Of a stretch of 64,000 nt of DNA, positions 17,866 to 25,865 are shown piece after piece. The notes beneath the pieces were generated by a model. The model saw only the letters and a program-made list of their open reading frames with translations. It had not been told where the DNA came from and made no database searches. Both the position numbers and the translations under genes were made by a program. Each line of letters opens with the position of its first letter. Position 1 is the stretch's first letter. The stretch is from Rhizobium sp. BK399 (lineage in GTDB: Bacteria; Pseudomonadota; Alphaproteobacteria; Rhizobiales; Rhizobiaceae), in the NCBI RefSeq assembly GCF_014194695.1, contig NZ_JACIAH010000001.1:620001-684000 (forward strand), in the 5' to 3' direction.

Positions 17866-18936
17866 TCAATGTTGCGGCGCAGCGGCGCCCGCTATCAGCT
17901 GGTGCATATATTCAAGCTTGGCGACCACCGGCGCTGACAGCACGAACGGGTAGGAATCGCGCTGCCCCATGCTGCGCTGTATCGAGTTGATCGCAACGCT
18001 GAGCGGCACCCATTCGTCGACAAGCTGATCGGCACTGGCTGCCCTGTAGGGGTCGAAATCCACCTCCGCCGCCATCTCTTCGTGACCGCGGGGATCAATT
18101 GCGATGCCGAAGGCGCGCGCGGTCTCCAAGGTGTCGACGATGTGGAGATAGTGAGCAAAGCATTCGGCGAAGTCTTCCCAGGGATGGGCGCTGGCATAGG
18201 CGCTGACGAAGCTTTCCTGCCAGCCGGGCGGAGCGCCATTTGCGTAGTGTTGTGCAAGGGCCTCGCTGTAGTCCTCGCGCTCATCGCCGAACACCGCCCG
18301 GAATCCATCGAAGTTGTTCCTGTCTCGCACGAGGCGATTCCACATGAAATGACCCGTCTCATGGCGAAAGTGGCCGAGCAGCGTCCGGTAAGGCTCATCC
18401 ATCGAGGTACGCGCCTGTTCACGGGTCAGGTCGTCAGCCTCTGCCGCCCGAATTGCAATCAAGCCCTCCTCGTGTCCCGTCATCGCCGGAACAACGCTGC
18501 CGTCATCCGTGATGGTGTCTTCGAGGAAGTCGAACACAAGGCCGCCGACGGGGTCCTGCGTGCGGTCCGGATGCGGCAGCCGCCAGCGCAAGAGCGAGTA
18601 GAACAGATGTCGTTGTGCCTGGCTGATCCGACGCCACCGGTCCACGCCATCCTGCGTCGCTGAATTGGGCACCAGCCGGTTATGCCGGCAGGCGACACAA
18701 TAGTCACCCGCGTCGCCATCCTCTACAAGCCAGTTACAGATGTCGAGGCCGGCATTGGCGCAGAAACGCACCAGGTCCGGCTGAGCCACGTATTGCCAGA
18801 GATCGCTGTCCTGCTGCTGAACAGCGTGCATGCGCAGGCCATTCGGCTGGAAGCCAAGGCGGTGACCGCACCGAACGCACTGGCGATTGTCGAAATGAAC
18901 AACCTGGTCGCAGTTGTCACATACAAACAGCCTCAA
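17866..18936 (-). CDS. Putative zinc-binding metallopeptidase with N-terminal zinc ribbon
   Basis: A 356-residue protein of the family often annotated as putative zinc-binding peptidase (Zn_peptidase, formerly DUF2248). The N-terminus has two CxxC knuckles (CDNCDQ and CVRCGH), a zinc ribbon; another Cys pair occurs at CVACRH. The peptidase part has HFRHETGHFMWNRL, with HETGH as the HExxH site, and a downstream Glu-rich helix (PWEDFAECFAHYLH). The start is TTG at 18936 with GGAGG six bases before it, a strong ribosome binding site. It is convergent with the GGDEF-EAL gene, nine bases apart. Its substrate is not known. Confidence 0.88.
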   Translation of the reverse strand: MRLFVCDNCDQVVHFDNRQCVRCGHRLGFQPNGLRMHAVQQQDSDLWQYVAQPDLVRFCANAGLDICNWLVEDGDAGDYCVACRHNRLVPNSATQDGVDRWRRISQAQRHLFYSLLRWRLPHPDRTQDPVGGLVFDFLEDTITDDGSVVPAMTGHEEGLIAIRAAEADDLTREQARTSMDEPYRTLLGHFRHETGHFMWNRLVRDRNNFDGFRAVFGDEREDYSEALAQHYANGAPPGWQESFVSAYASAHPWEDFAECFAHYLHIVDTLETARAFGIAIDPRGHEEMAAEVDFDPYRAASADQLVDEWVPLSVAINSIQRSMGQRDSYPFVLSAPVVAKLEYMHQLIAGAAAPQH

Positions 18937-19088
18937 CGGGTGCCTCCCTCGAGATCAGGGGTCGAAAAACCGAAGTGCAAAGTGGACGGCGGATAGTTTC
19001 CGGCCGTGGTTTCCATCAAACTTCCCCTGACTGGGCTTTATGGCCCGCGCCAGCAGAGAACGCGCTTCTTTACGGATCGTTCCGCCAA

Positions 19089-19694
19089 CTAGGCGTGCCC
19101 GGCCTCGGCCGAAAGCATGGCGGCATTAATGCCCATCGAAGCCAGCGCCCGCTCGTACTTGTCGTCGAGGCTGCGGTCGAAGATCAATTCCTCGTTGGCC
19201 GCACATGTGAGCCAACCATTGTTGCCGACTTCGGCTTCCAGTTGACCCGCTCCCCAACCGGCGTAACCGAGCAGCATGGTCGCCCGCTTCGGTCCCTTGC
19301 CCTTGGAAATCGCGCGGATGATGTCGAGCGTCGCCGTCATGCAGATATCGTCGCTGACGGGAATGCTGGAATCGCAGAGATAGTCGTCGGAGTGCAGGAC
19401 GAAGCCGCGTCCGCTTTCCACCGGCCCGCCCGTCTGGATCGGGCAATCGCGGGCGTGTGCGGGGAGAACGATGGCATCCTCATCCTTGATCATTTCCAGG
19501 TGCAGGAGAACATCGGTAAAGGTCAGGTTCTGCGGACGGTTGATGACGAACCCCATCGCGCCGGCATCGGAATGCGCGCAGATATAGATTACCGTGCGGG
19601 CGAAGTTGCGATCCTCCATGCCCGGCATGGCAATGAGAAACTGGCCATCGAAGAAGCCACGTTCTCTTTTGTTTTTGAGGGTCGCCAACGACAT
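19089..19694 (-). CDS. YqgE/AlgH family protein (UPF0301)
   Basis: A 201-residue UPF0301 protein. Family features are [19 protein letters not shown] at the start, [36 protein letters not shown] in the middle, and [17 protein letters not shown] towards the end. The ATG at 19694 has AGGAGG four bases upstream, so the start is firm. Function is unresolved; the gene is widely conserved, and in Pseudomonas AlgH is linked to several cell processes. It is divergent from a DsbD-domain gene across 138 bases. The 152 bases after it (18937-19088) contain no convincing gene. Confidence 0.93.
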   Translation of the reverse strand: MSLATLKNKRERGFFDGQFLIAMPGMEDRNFARTVIYICAHSDAGAMGFVINRPQNLTFTDVLLHLEMIKDEDAIVLPAHARDCPIQTGGPVESGRGFVLHSDDYLCDSSIPVSDDICMTATLDIIRAISKGKGPKRATMLLGYAGWGAGQLEAEVGNNGWLTCAANEELIFDRSLDDKYERALASMGINAAMLSAEAGHA

Positions 19695-19832
19695 CGTTCC
19701 TCCTCTGCCAGACCGCACGAGGCCCGACATCACGAGCATGAGCCAATGTCACAGATCAATCAACTGAAAATGAAAACTTAAATGATGGCGAGTTCTAGCC
19801 GAGCATGGCGAATTTCAATAGATCATTGATGC

Positions 19833-20669
19833 ATGCAAACTATTTCACGCGCCACTTGCCAATTCTGTTCCGCTTTCGGTCTGCTCGTCGTGATGCTGCA
19901 ACTTTCTCAGCCCGCCCGGGCGGAGATGAGCGCCTGGGCCGACAATGAGGGTGGGCGGATGCGGCTGATCGCGCTTCCCCCCGATGCACACGGAAGCATT
20001 CGCGCCGGACTGCAGATCGAACCGAAGCCCGGCTGGATCACGTATTGGCGAGAACCCGGCAATAGCGGCATCCCGCCTCAAGTCGGTTTTTCTTCTGAAG
20101 GCATTTCGCTCGACAAGATGAGCTTTCCGACTCCCAAGCATATCGTCGACGACAAGGTCGATGAGGTCGCCTACGACACCTCGGTCACCTTCCCGTTGCA
20201 GCTGACGGCGAAAGACCCGGCACTCCATGAACTCAAGGCAACCGCCTTCATCGGCATCTGCAAGGAAATATGCATCCCGTTTCAGGCGGAGCTGTCGCTA
20301 ACCTTCGAACCATCGGCCCGTTCACGCCCCGAAGAGGAAAAAATCCTTCGGGATGCCGAGGCCGCCTTGCCGGAAGCCGCCTCCTCCGAATTCAACGTGA
20401 GCGACCATAGGCTGTCGCCCGACATGAAGGAGCTTTCCCTCACCGTGACACTGCCGGAGAGCGGCGAGACCGCCCCTGAGGTGATCGTCGCAGGCCCGAG
20501 CGGGCACGTCTTTACCAAGCAGACGGCAACTCACCGCGACGGCCAAAGCTTCACGACGACGCTTTCCGTGGGCAAGCTTCCCAAGGCATACGACATTCAC
20601 GGAAAGACATGGAGCGCGCTTGTCATCGACGGTTCGCGTGCCATCGAGACACCGCTTGCCTTTGAGTAG
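19833..20669 (+). CDS. Exported DsbD-domain (ScsB-like) protein
   Basis: A 278-residue exported protein with an N-terminal signal peptide ending near QPARAE. The mature part resembles the periplasmic N-terminal domain of DsbD/ScsB proteins: GWITYWREPGNSGIPPQV is a characteristic segment, and a GICKEICIPF motif (Cys-x3-Cys) could hold a redox disulfide. It lacks the membrane and thioredoxin domains of full DsbD, so it would need a partner. It lies between yqgE and a peroxiredoxin gene. A periplasmic thiol-transfer role is inferred from family. Confidence 0.85.
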   Translation: MQTISRATCQFCSAFGLLVVMLQLSQPARAEMSAWADNEGGRMRLIALPPDAHGSIRAGLQIEPKPGWITYWREPGNSGIPPQVGFSSEGISLDKMSFPTPKHIVDDKVDEVAYDTSVTFPLQLTAKDPALHELKATAFIGICKEICIPFQAELSLTFEPSARSRPEEEKILRDAEAALPEAASSEFNVSDHRLSPDMKELSLTVTLPESGETAPEVIVAGPSGHVFTKQTATHRDGQSFTTTLSVGKLPKAYDIHGKTWSALVIDGSRAIETPLAFE

Positions 20670-20735
20670 TCGAGTTCTATAGTCGCGCGCAAATCGCGGT
20701 ATTTGCGCCGCCATACATGACAAGGAGAGATGGCC

Positions 20736-21221
20736 ATGACCATCGCAATCGGCGATAAGCTTCCAGCAGCCACCTTCAAGGAAAAGACGTCTGACGGTCC
20801 GGTCGAAATTTCGACAGAGCAGCTCTTCAAGGGCAAGCGCGTCGTTCTCTTTGCAGTCCCCGGCGCCTTCACGCCTACCTGCTCGCTGAACCACCTGCCG
20901 GGCTATCTAGAGAACCGCGACTCGATCCTTGCTAAGGGCGTCGATGACATCGCCGTCATCGCCGTCAACGATTGGCACGTGATGGGCGCCTGGGCACAAT
21001 CCTCCGGCGGCATGGGCAAGATTCACTTCCTTGCGGACTGGGATGCCGGCTTCACCAAAGCGCTCGGCCTCGACGCCGACCTTTCGGCCGGCGGTCTCGG
21101 CGTCCGCTCGAAGCGTTATTCGATGCTCGTCGAAGACGGCGTCGTGAGATCGCTGAACGTCGAAGAGAATCCGGGGCAGGCCACCGTTTCCGGCGCTGCG
21201 ACCATGCTGGAGCAACTGTAA
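20736..21221 (+). CDS. Peroxiredoxin (Prx5-type)
   Basis: A 161-residue cytoplasmic peroxidase of the Prx5 group that reduces hydrogen and organic peroxides. The peroxidatic Cys is Cys49 in VPGAFTPTCSLNHLPGY, with the conserved Thr and Pro in place. No fused glutaredoxin domain is present, so it needs an external glutathione- or thioredoxin-based reductant. AAGGAG is eight bases before the ATG at 20736 and only two before the ATG at 20730, so the shorter form is preferred. A strong terminator follows 26 bases after the stop. Confidence 0.94.
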   Translation: MTIAIGDKLPAATFKEKTSDGPVEISTEQLFKGKRVVLFAVPGAFTPTCSLNHLPGYLENRDSILAKGVDDIAVIAVNDWHVMGAWAQSSGGMGKIHFLADWDAGFTKALGLDADLSAGGLGVRSKRYSMLVEDGVVRSLNVEENPGQATVSGAATMLEQL

Positions 21222-21247
21222 GGCTCCCCCAACACCGACCTTCTAAG

Positions 21248-21271
21248 AGCGGCCCATGCGGCCGCTTTTTT
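21248..21271 (+). terminator. Intrinsic terminator after the peroxiredoxin gene
   Basis: AGCGGCC (21248-21254) pairs with GGCCGCT (21260-21266) around a short loop, followed directly by a six-T run. It ends peroxiredoxin transcription just before the zinc-transport promoter. Confidence 0.85.
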
Positions 21272-21316
21272 GTTTCCTTATAAAACCTCGCGACGTGCCA
21301 TTTTTTTGCCTCATTT

Positions 21317-21343
21317 GTTATAACATAACGGTAATGTTATTAC
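21317..21343. promoter_or_regulatory. Two abutting Zur-like operator boxes
   Basis: GTTATAACATAAC (21317-21329) and GTAATGTTATTAC (21331-21343) are each perfect inverted repeats with 5-base arms and a 3-base centre, separated by one base. The first matches the GTTATnnnATAAC form I recall for alphaproteobacterial Zur sites. They lie just before the small ORF and zinc ABC genes, so zinc-dependent repression is likely. Confidence 0.8.
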
Positions 21344-21355
21344 ATTTGGTGCGGT

Positions 21356-21484
21356 ATGCATTTCTCGAAGTTTCAAGATTCTCTGGGCCTGATGGCGCTC
21401 TCCGGCGGCCGGCGCGTCTTTTATGTCGCCTTAATTGGAATCCCACTCTGGGCAGCAATCCGCTGGGCGACGTTGCTGCCATGA
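21356..21484 (+). CDS. Candidate 42-residue small protein upstream of aztA
   Basis: An ORF of 42 codons begins 13 bases after the second Zur-like box, and its TGA overlaps the ATG of aztA (ATGA). The predicted peptide has a polar start (MHFSKFQDSLGLMALSGGRR) and a hydrophobic, possibly membrane-spanning second half (VFYVALIGIPLWAAIRWATL). No good Shine-Dalgarno sequence is seen. aztA also lacks one, which fits translation of aztA by coupling to this ORF. It may encode a small membrane protein, or merely be a leader ORF that sets aztA expression. I know of no family for it. Confidence 0.45.
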   Translation: MHFSKFQDSLGLMALSGGRRVFYVALIGIPLWAAIRWATLLP

Positions 21485-22221
21485 GCGACGTTGCGATCGA
21501 GCTTGACGATCTGACGGTCGCCTATGAGCGGCATCCCGCGGTCCATCATCTTTCAGGAACCATTGCGGCCGGCAGCCTGACGGCGATCACCGGTCCAAAC
21601 GGCGCCGGAAAATCCAGCCTGCTGAAAGCGGTCATCGGCGAACTCCGCCCCTCCTCCGGCACGATAAGGCACCGACTGAAGCGGACGGATTTCGGCTACC
21701 TGCCACAGGCAGCCGATATCAACCGCCGCTTTCCGATCTCCGTGCTCGACACGGTTCTTCTCGGATCCTGGCGGCAGGCTGGAGCCTTCGCACAGATCGC
21801 ATCGCCTGAGCGGCAGAGAGCGCGCGACGCGCTGGCCGTGGTGGGGATGGAAGGCTTTGATCGGCGCGGTATCGGCTCCCTCTCAGCCGGTCAATTTCAA
21901 CGCGTGCTCTTTGCCCGGCTGCTACTGCAGGACGCGAGCGTCATACTCCTCGACGAGCCGTTCACGGCCATCGATGGCCGCACGACGCGGGAACTTCTGG
22001 ATATCGTCGCCGGCTGGCATAGCGAAGGGCGAACGGTGCTTGCTGTCCTCCATGATTTCGAGCAGGTCCGCGCCCACTTTCCGCAAACACTTCTGCTTGC
22101 GCGCGAAGTCATTGGCTGGGGGGCAACCGCTGATGTCATGACCACGGCAAACCTGACGACGGCGCGGGTGATGGCCGAACGCTGGGACGAGAGCGCCGGC
22201 GTTTGCGAGCCTGCCAGATGA
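21481..22221 (+). CDS. aztA: Zinc ABC transporter ATP-binding protein (AztA-like)
   Basis: The ATPase of a cluster-9-type metal importer; 246 residues. Walker A is GPNGAGKSS near residue 40, the signature is LSAGQFQR (a variant of LSGGQ), Walker B is VILLDEP, and the switch His is in VLHDFEQV. The N-terminus (TVAYERHPAVHHLSG) resembles AztA more than ZnuC as I recall those families. The ATG at 21481 overlaps the stop of the 42-codon ORF. The next gene, aztB, starts inside its stop (ATGA). Expression is expected to be repressed by Zur in zinc-replete cells. Confidence 0.88.
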   Translation: MSDVAIELDDLTVAYERHPAVHHLSGTIAAGSLTAITGPNGAGKSSLLKAVIGELRPSSGTIRHRLKRTDFGYLPQAADINRRFPISVLDTVLLGSWRQAGAFAQIASPERQRARDALAVVGMEGFDRRGIGSLSAGQFQRVLFARLLLQDASVILLDEPFTAIDGRTTRELLDIVAGWHSEGRTVLAVLHDFEQVRAHFPQTLLLAREVIGWGATADVMTTANLTTARVMAERWDESAGVCEPAR

Positions 22222-23090
22222 CCGCCTACGATTTTCTTCTTGCGCCGTTTGCCGACTACGGCTTCATGCGCCGCGCCCTTGTCGCCTGCCTGTGCCTCGG
22301 TCTTGGTTCCGGGCCGATCGGCGTCTTCCTGATGCTGCGGCGGATGAGCCTCGTCGGCGATGCGATGAGCCACGCCGTCCTGCCCGGCGCCGCCATCGGA
22401 TACCTGATCGCCGGTTCGCTGTCGTTGACGGCGATGGGCCTCGGGGGGCTGATTGCCGGGCTGTCGGTGGCGCTCCTCTCCGGCATCGTCAGCCGCGCGA
22501 CCTCGCTGCAGGAGGATGCGAGCTTCGCCAGCTTCTATCTCTCCTCGTTGGCGCTCGGCGTGCTCATCGTTTCGTTGCGCGGTTCCAATATCGACCTGTT
22601 GCACGTTCTCTTCGGCACCATCCTCGCGATCGATGCTCGGGCCCTTTATGAGATCGGCGCGATCAGCACAGCAACGCTGGCGACGCTCGCGATCATCTAC
22701 CGGCCGCTCGTGGCGGAATGTTTCGATCCCGGCTTCCTCAGGGCCATCGGCGGGCGCGGACCGATCTATCACTTCATCTTTTTGCTGTTGGTGGTGCTCA
22801 ATCTGGTCGCCAGTTTCCAGGCCTTGGGCACGTTGATGGCGGTCGGTCTGATGATGCTGCCGGCGGCCATTGCACAGCTATGGTCTCGCAGCCTCCCATC
22901 GATGATGGCGATCGCGGCCACGAGCGCCACTGCCTCCGGATATCTCGGGCTCGTCGCCTCCTACCATCTCGAGCTCGCCTCCGGACCGACGATCATCATG
23001 ACGGCGGCGCTGCTCTACGGCTTCTCGATCTTTCTCGCCCCGTCGGGTCTCGCCCGGCGGTATTTCCCTCGCCCGCATCTTAAGGGCTGA
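22218..23090 (+). CDS. aztB: Zinc ABC transporter permease (AztB-like)
   Basis: A 290-residue integral membrane permease of the ABC-3 metal family with about eight hydrophobic helices. The conserved cytoplasmic loop LMLRRMSLVGDAMSHAVLPGAAIGY contains the motif that contacts the ATPase (key residues G-D-A-x-S-H-A-x-L-P-G). The ATG at 22218 overlaps the aztA stop; an upstream in-frame codon at 22203 was rejected in favour of that overlap. It is followed by the substrate-binding gene after 16 bases. Metal specificity is inferred from the boxes and from the binding protein. Confidence 0.92.
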   Translation: MTAYDFLLAPFADYGFMRRALVACLCLGLGSGPIGVFLMLRRMSLVGDAMSHAVLPGAAIGYLIAGSLSLTAMGLGGLIAGLSVALLSGIVSRATSLQEDASFASFYLSSLALGVLIVSLRGSNIDLLHVLFGTILAIDARALYEIGAISTATLATLAIIYRPLVAECFDPGFLRAIGGRGPIYHFIFLLLVVLNLVASFQALGTLMAVGLMMLPAAIAQLWSRSLPSMMAIAATSATASGYLGLVASYHLELASGPTIIMTAALLYGFSIFLAPSGLARRYFPRPHLKG

Positions 23091-23106
23091 CAACCGGAGC
23101 CTTCCG

Positions 23107-24006
23107 ATGATTTCCCGCAGACTGCTTTTCTCAGTGATGATCCCGGCGCTGGTGGCGCTTTCGACGAGCTCGGCCTCTGCCGCGACCCTCAAGGTGGTGG
23201 CCTCCTTCACCGTGCTTGCCGACGTCGTCCGCCAGGTCGGCGGTGATCGCGTAACGGTCACGAGCCTTGTCGGCCCGAACGGCGATCCCCATGAGTTCGA
23301 ACCGTCGCCAAGCGACGCAAGGAACCTCAATGCGGCGCAGGTCGCCTTCGTCAGCGGTGAAGGGCTCGAGGGTTGGATGGACCGCCTCATTAGCGCCTCA
23401 GGCTACAAGGGCAAGCCGGTCGTCGTCTCGGAAGGGATAACGTTCCGGACCATGGACGAGGACGGGCAGACGGTCACCGATCCGCATGTCTGGAACAGCC
23501 CCGTCAACGTCAAGATCTGGGTCGCCAACATCGAAGAGGCGCTTGCGAAGGTCGCGCCGGCCGATGCTGCGGCGTTCAAGACCAATGCCGAGAGGTACAT
23601 CAAGACGCTTGACGGGCTCGATGCTTACGCGCTCTCGGAGCTTGCCAAAATCCCCGAGGACCATCGCAAGGTGCTGACGAGCCACGACGCATTCGGCTAC
23701 TTCGGTCGTGAGTATGGCGTGAAGTTCCTAGCCCCGATCGGCGTCTCGACAGAGAGCGAAGCTTCCGCCGCGGAGGTCGCCAAGCTGATCGAACAGATCA
23801 AGGCCGAGCACGTGAAGACCTATTTCTTCGAGAACTCCAACGATCCTCGCCTCGTCAGGCAGATCGCAGAGGCGACAGGGGCAGAACCCGGCGGCGAGCT
23901 CTATGTCGAGGCTCTTTCCGACACCAAGGGGCCGGCCTCGAGCTACGAGAAGATGTTCCGCTACAACGTCGACCAGCTCGTGGCGGCGATGGGGAAAGCG
24001 AGCTGA
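23107..24006 (+). CDS. aztC: Zinc ABC transporter substrate-binding protein (AztC-like)
   Basis: A 299-residue periplasmic metal-binding protein with a signal peptide ending near SSASA. Candidate ligands are the His in GDPHEFEPSP, DPHVWNSP and SHDAFGYF, and a later acidic residue. The His-rich loop typical of ZnuA is absent between GITFRT and DPHVW, which instead matches AztC-type zinc binders. GGAG lies before the ATG. Manganese binding by relatives cannot be excluded, but the Zur-like boxes favour zinc. No AztD chaperone gene follows; the next gene is on the other strand. Confidence 0.9.
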   Translation: MISRRLLFSVMIPALVALSTSSASAATLKVVASFTVLADVVRQVGGDRVTVTSLVGPNGDPHEFEPSPSDARNLNAAQVAFVSGEGLEGWMDRLISASGYKGKPVVVSEGITFRTMDEDGQTVTDPHVWNSPVNVKIWVANIEEALAKVAPADAAAFKTNAERYIKTLDGLDAYALSELAKIPEDHRKVLTSHDAFGYFGREYGVKFLAPIGVSTESEASAAEVAKLIEQIKAEHVKTYFFENSNDPRLVRQIAEATGAEPGGELYVEALSDTKGPASSYEKMFRYNVDQLVAAMGKAS

Positions 24007-24019
24007 CGACAACGGCTGG

Positions 24020-24037
24020 GCCGCGCAACGGCGCGGC
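24020..24037 (+). terminator. GC-rich hairpin after aztC
   Basis: GCCGCGC (24020-24026) pairs with GCGCGGC (24031-24037) around a 4-base loop, 14 bases after the aztC stop and just before the convergent Dabb gene ends. There is no T-run in the plus direction, so it may only protect the 3' end. Confidence 0.4.
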
Positions 24038-24043
24038 TCGGCC

Positions 24044-24352
24044 TCAATAATTGAGATCGAAGACGATCAGGCCACCCAAGCCGCCATCCGTTGAGGAGAC
24101 AATACGCTCGCCGACGCCAACGTGCTCGGGATGCACAAGGTATCCATCGCGTGCTTCCGCGCTTTCGAAGGTGACAGCAAAGCCATCGACGTAGCCCGCA
24201 TGAAGCCCCTCCGGCGAGACATTCGGGCCGTACTTGATGTCGATGATGCCGGGAATCACCTGCTTCAATGCGACGATCGCGTCAAACAAGGACTGCTTTT
24301 CTTCCCCTGTCATGGCTGCCTTCAGCCGCATCAGCACGCAGTGCAGGATCAT
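24044..24352 (-). CDS. Dabb-family stress-responsive alpha-beta barrel protein
   Basis: A 102-residue dimeric alpha-beta barrel protein. It shows MILHCVLMRLK, then IVALKQVIPGIIDIKYGPN, GFAVTFESAEARDGYLVHPEH and a final LIVFDLNY. The layout is that of the Dabb family, in which some plant members act as cyclases and most bacterial ones are uncharacterised. GGAGG lies seven bases before the ATG at 24352. It is divergent from fdhA across about 260 bases and convergent with the zinc transporter. Confidence 0.88.
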   Translation of the reverse strand: MILHCVLMRLKAAMTGEEKQSLFDAIVALKQVIPGIIDIKYGPNVSPEGLHAGYVDGFAVTFESAEARDGYLVHPEHVGVGERIVSSTDGGLGGLIVFDLNY

Positions 24353-24611
24353 GTGTTGACCTCCCGGATTCCATTTTCAGGCGAGCATAAGGAGAAACGT
24401 CGCAGGGGCAAGTGACAAGGACGTGCCGTTCTGTAGACATCCCCATCTGAATGGCTTCGGTAAGGGCCGGTATGCGAGACGCGACCAATTCGACGCCGTA
24501 AACCGTCGTAAACGGAACGGCGCGTCCTACATTCTCGTCTAATCTGTCGGTATCCTGCGCGTGGGGAGAGGAGCCCTGCACGAGGCAGCATTTTCAACGG
24601 AGGAGATGGAA
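24353..24611. other. Divergent intergenic region, Dabb gene/fdhA
   Basis: About 259 bases with no convincing coding sequence in either direction. It must hold both promoters; I see no clear palindrome, riboswitch or repeat. GGAGG near 24600 is the fdhA ribosome binding site. Confidence 0.5.
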
Positions 24612-25802
24612 ATGAGCAAGAACCGAGGCGTCGTCTACATGCGGCCCGGCAAGGTCGAAATCCACGATATCGACGATCCGAAGCTTGAAGCACCCGATGG
24701 CCGCAAGATCGAGCACGGCGTCATCCTGAAAGTGATCTCCACCAATATCTGCGGATCGGACCAGCATATGGTTCGCGGCCGCACCACCGCCATGCCCGGC
24801 CTCGTTCTCGGCCACGAAATCACCGGCGAGGTGATCGAGAAGGGCGTTGACGTCGAGATGCTGCAGATTGGCGACCTCGTCTCCGTGCCGTTCAACGTCG
24901 CCTGCGGCCGCTGCCGCTGCTGCAAGTCGCAGGACACAGGCGTCTGCCTGACGGTCAACCCGTCGCGCGCCGGCGGCGCCTACGGCTATGTCGACATGGG
25001 CGGCTGGATCGGTGGGCAGGCCCGCTACGTGACCATTCCCTATGCCGATTTCAACCTCCTGAAATTCCCGGACCGCGATCGCGCCATGGAAAAGATCCGC
25101 GATCTGACCATGCTTTCCGACATCCTGCCGACAGGCTTCCACGGTGCGGTGCGCGCCGGCGTCGGTGTCGGGTCGACGGTCTATGTCGCCGGTGCCGGTC
25201 CGGTCGGGCTTGCCGCGGCTGCATCCGCCCGCATCCTCGGCGCTGCGGTCGTGATGATCGGCGACTTCAACAAGGATCGCCTTGCCCATGCCGCCAAGGT
25301 CGGCTTCGAGCCGATCGACCTGTCGAAGAGCGACCGGCTCGGCGAGATGATCGCTCAGGTGACCGGCAGCAACGAAGTGGACAGCGCCATCGACGCCGTC
25401 GGCTTCGAGGCACGCGGCCATTCAGGCGGCGAGCAGCCGGCGATCGTTCTGAACCAGATGATGGAAATCACCCGCGCGGCGGGCTCGATCGGCATTCCGG
25501 GCCTCTACGTGACCGAGGACCCAGGAGCCGTCGACAATGCTGCCAAGCATGGCAACCTGGCGCTGCGCTTCGGCCTGGGCTGGGCGAAGGCGCAGTCGTT
25601 CCATACGGGCCAGACACCAGTTCTGAAGTACAACCGCCAGCTCATGCAGGCGATCCTCCATGACCGCCTGCCGATCGCCGATATCGTCAACGCCAAGGTC
25701 ATTCCGCTCGAAGAGGCGGTACAAGGCTACGAGAGCTTCGACCATGGCGCGGCGACGAAGTTTGTCCTCGACCCGCATGGCGAAGTCGCCAAGGCGGCTT
25801 AG
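24612..25802 (+). CDS. fdhA: Glutathione-independent formaldehyde dehydrogenase
   Basis: A 396-residue zinc-containing medium-chain dehydrogenase that oxidises formaldehyde to formate with NAD and needs no added glutathione. Catalytic zinc ligands are visible in NICGSDQHM and GLVLGHEITGEV. The structural zinc cysteines lie in ACGRCRCCKSQDTGVC, and the Rossmann motif is VAGAGPVGLAAA. GFEARGHSGGEQPA marks the Pseudomonas putida FDH-type group. The ATG at 24612 has GGAGG eight bases upstream; an ATG six bases earlier is less well spaced. It probably detoxifies formaldehyde from methylated compounds. Confidence 0.92.
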   Translation: MSKNRGVVYMRPGKVEIHDIDDPKLEAPDGRKIEHGVILKVISTNICGSDQHMVRGRTTAMPGLVLGHEITGEVIEKGVDVEMLQIGDLVSVPFNVACGRCRCCKSQDTGVCLTVNPSRAGGAYGYVDMGGWIGGQARYVTIPYADFNLLKFPDRDRAMEKIRDLTMLSDILPTGFHGAVRAGVGVGSTVYVAGAGPVGLAAAASARILGAAVVMIGDFNKDRLAHAAKVGFEPIDLSKSDRLGEMIAQVTGSNEVDSAIDAVGFEARGHSGGEQPAIVLNQMMEITRAAGSIGIPGLYVTEDPGAVDNAAKHGNLALRFGLGWAKAQSFHTGQTPVLKYNRQLMQAILHDRLPIADIVNAKVIPLEEAVQGYESFDHGAATKFVLDPHGEVAKAA

Positions 25803-25822
25803 GTAAAGGCCTCCCTAGGCTC

Positions 25823-25854
25823 GGCGCAGCGGGTGCATCTTGCACCGCTGCGCC
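25823..25854. terminator. Long hairpin between fdhA and the endonuclease-fold gene
   Basis: GGCGCAGCG pairs with CGCTGCGCC, then after a one-base bulge GTGCA pairs with TGCAC around a TCT loop. It lies in the convergent gap 20 bases after the fdhA stop. No T-run follows on either strand. Confidence 0.5.
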
Positions 25855-25865
25855 ATCCGTAACTC

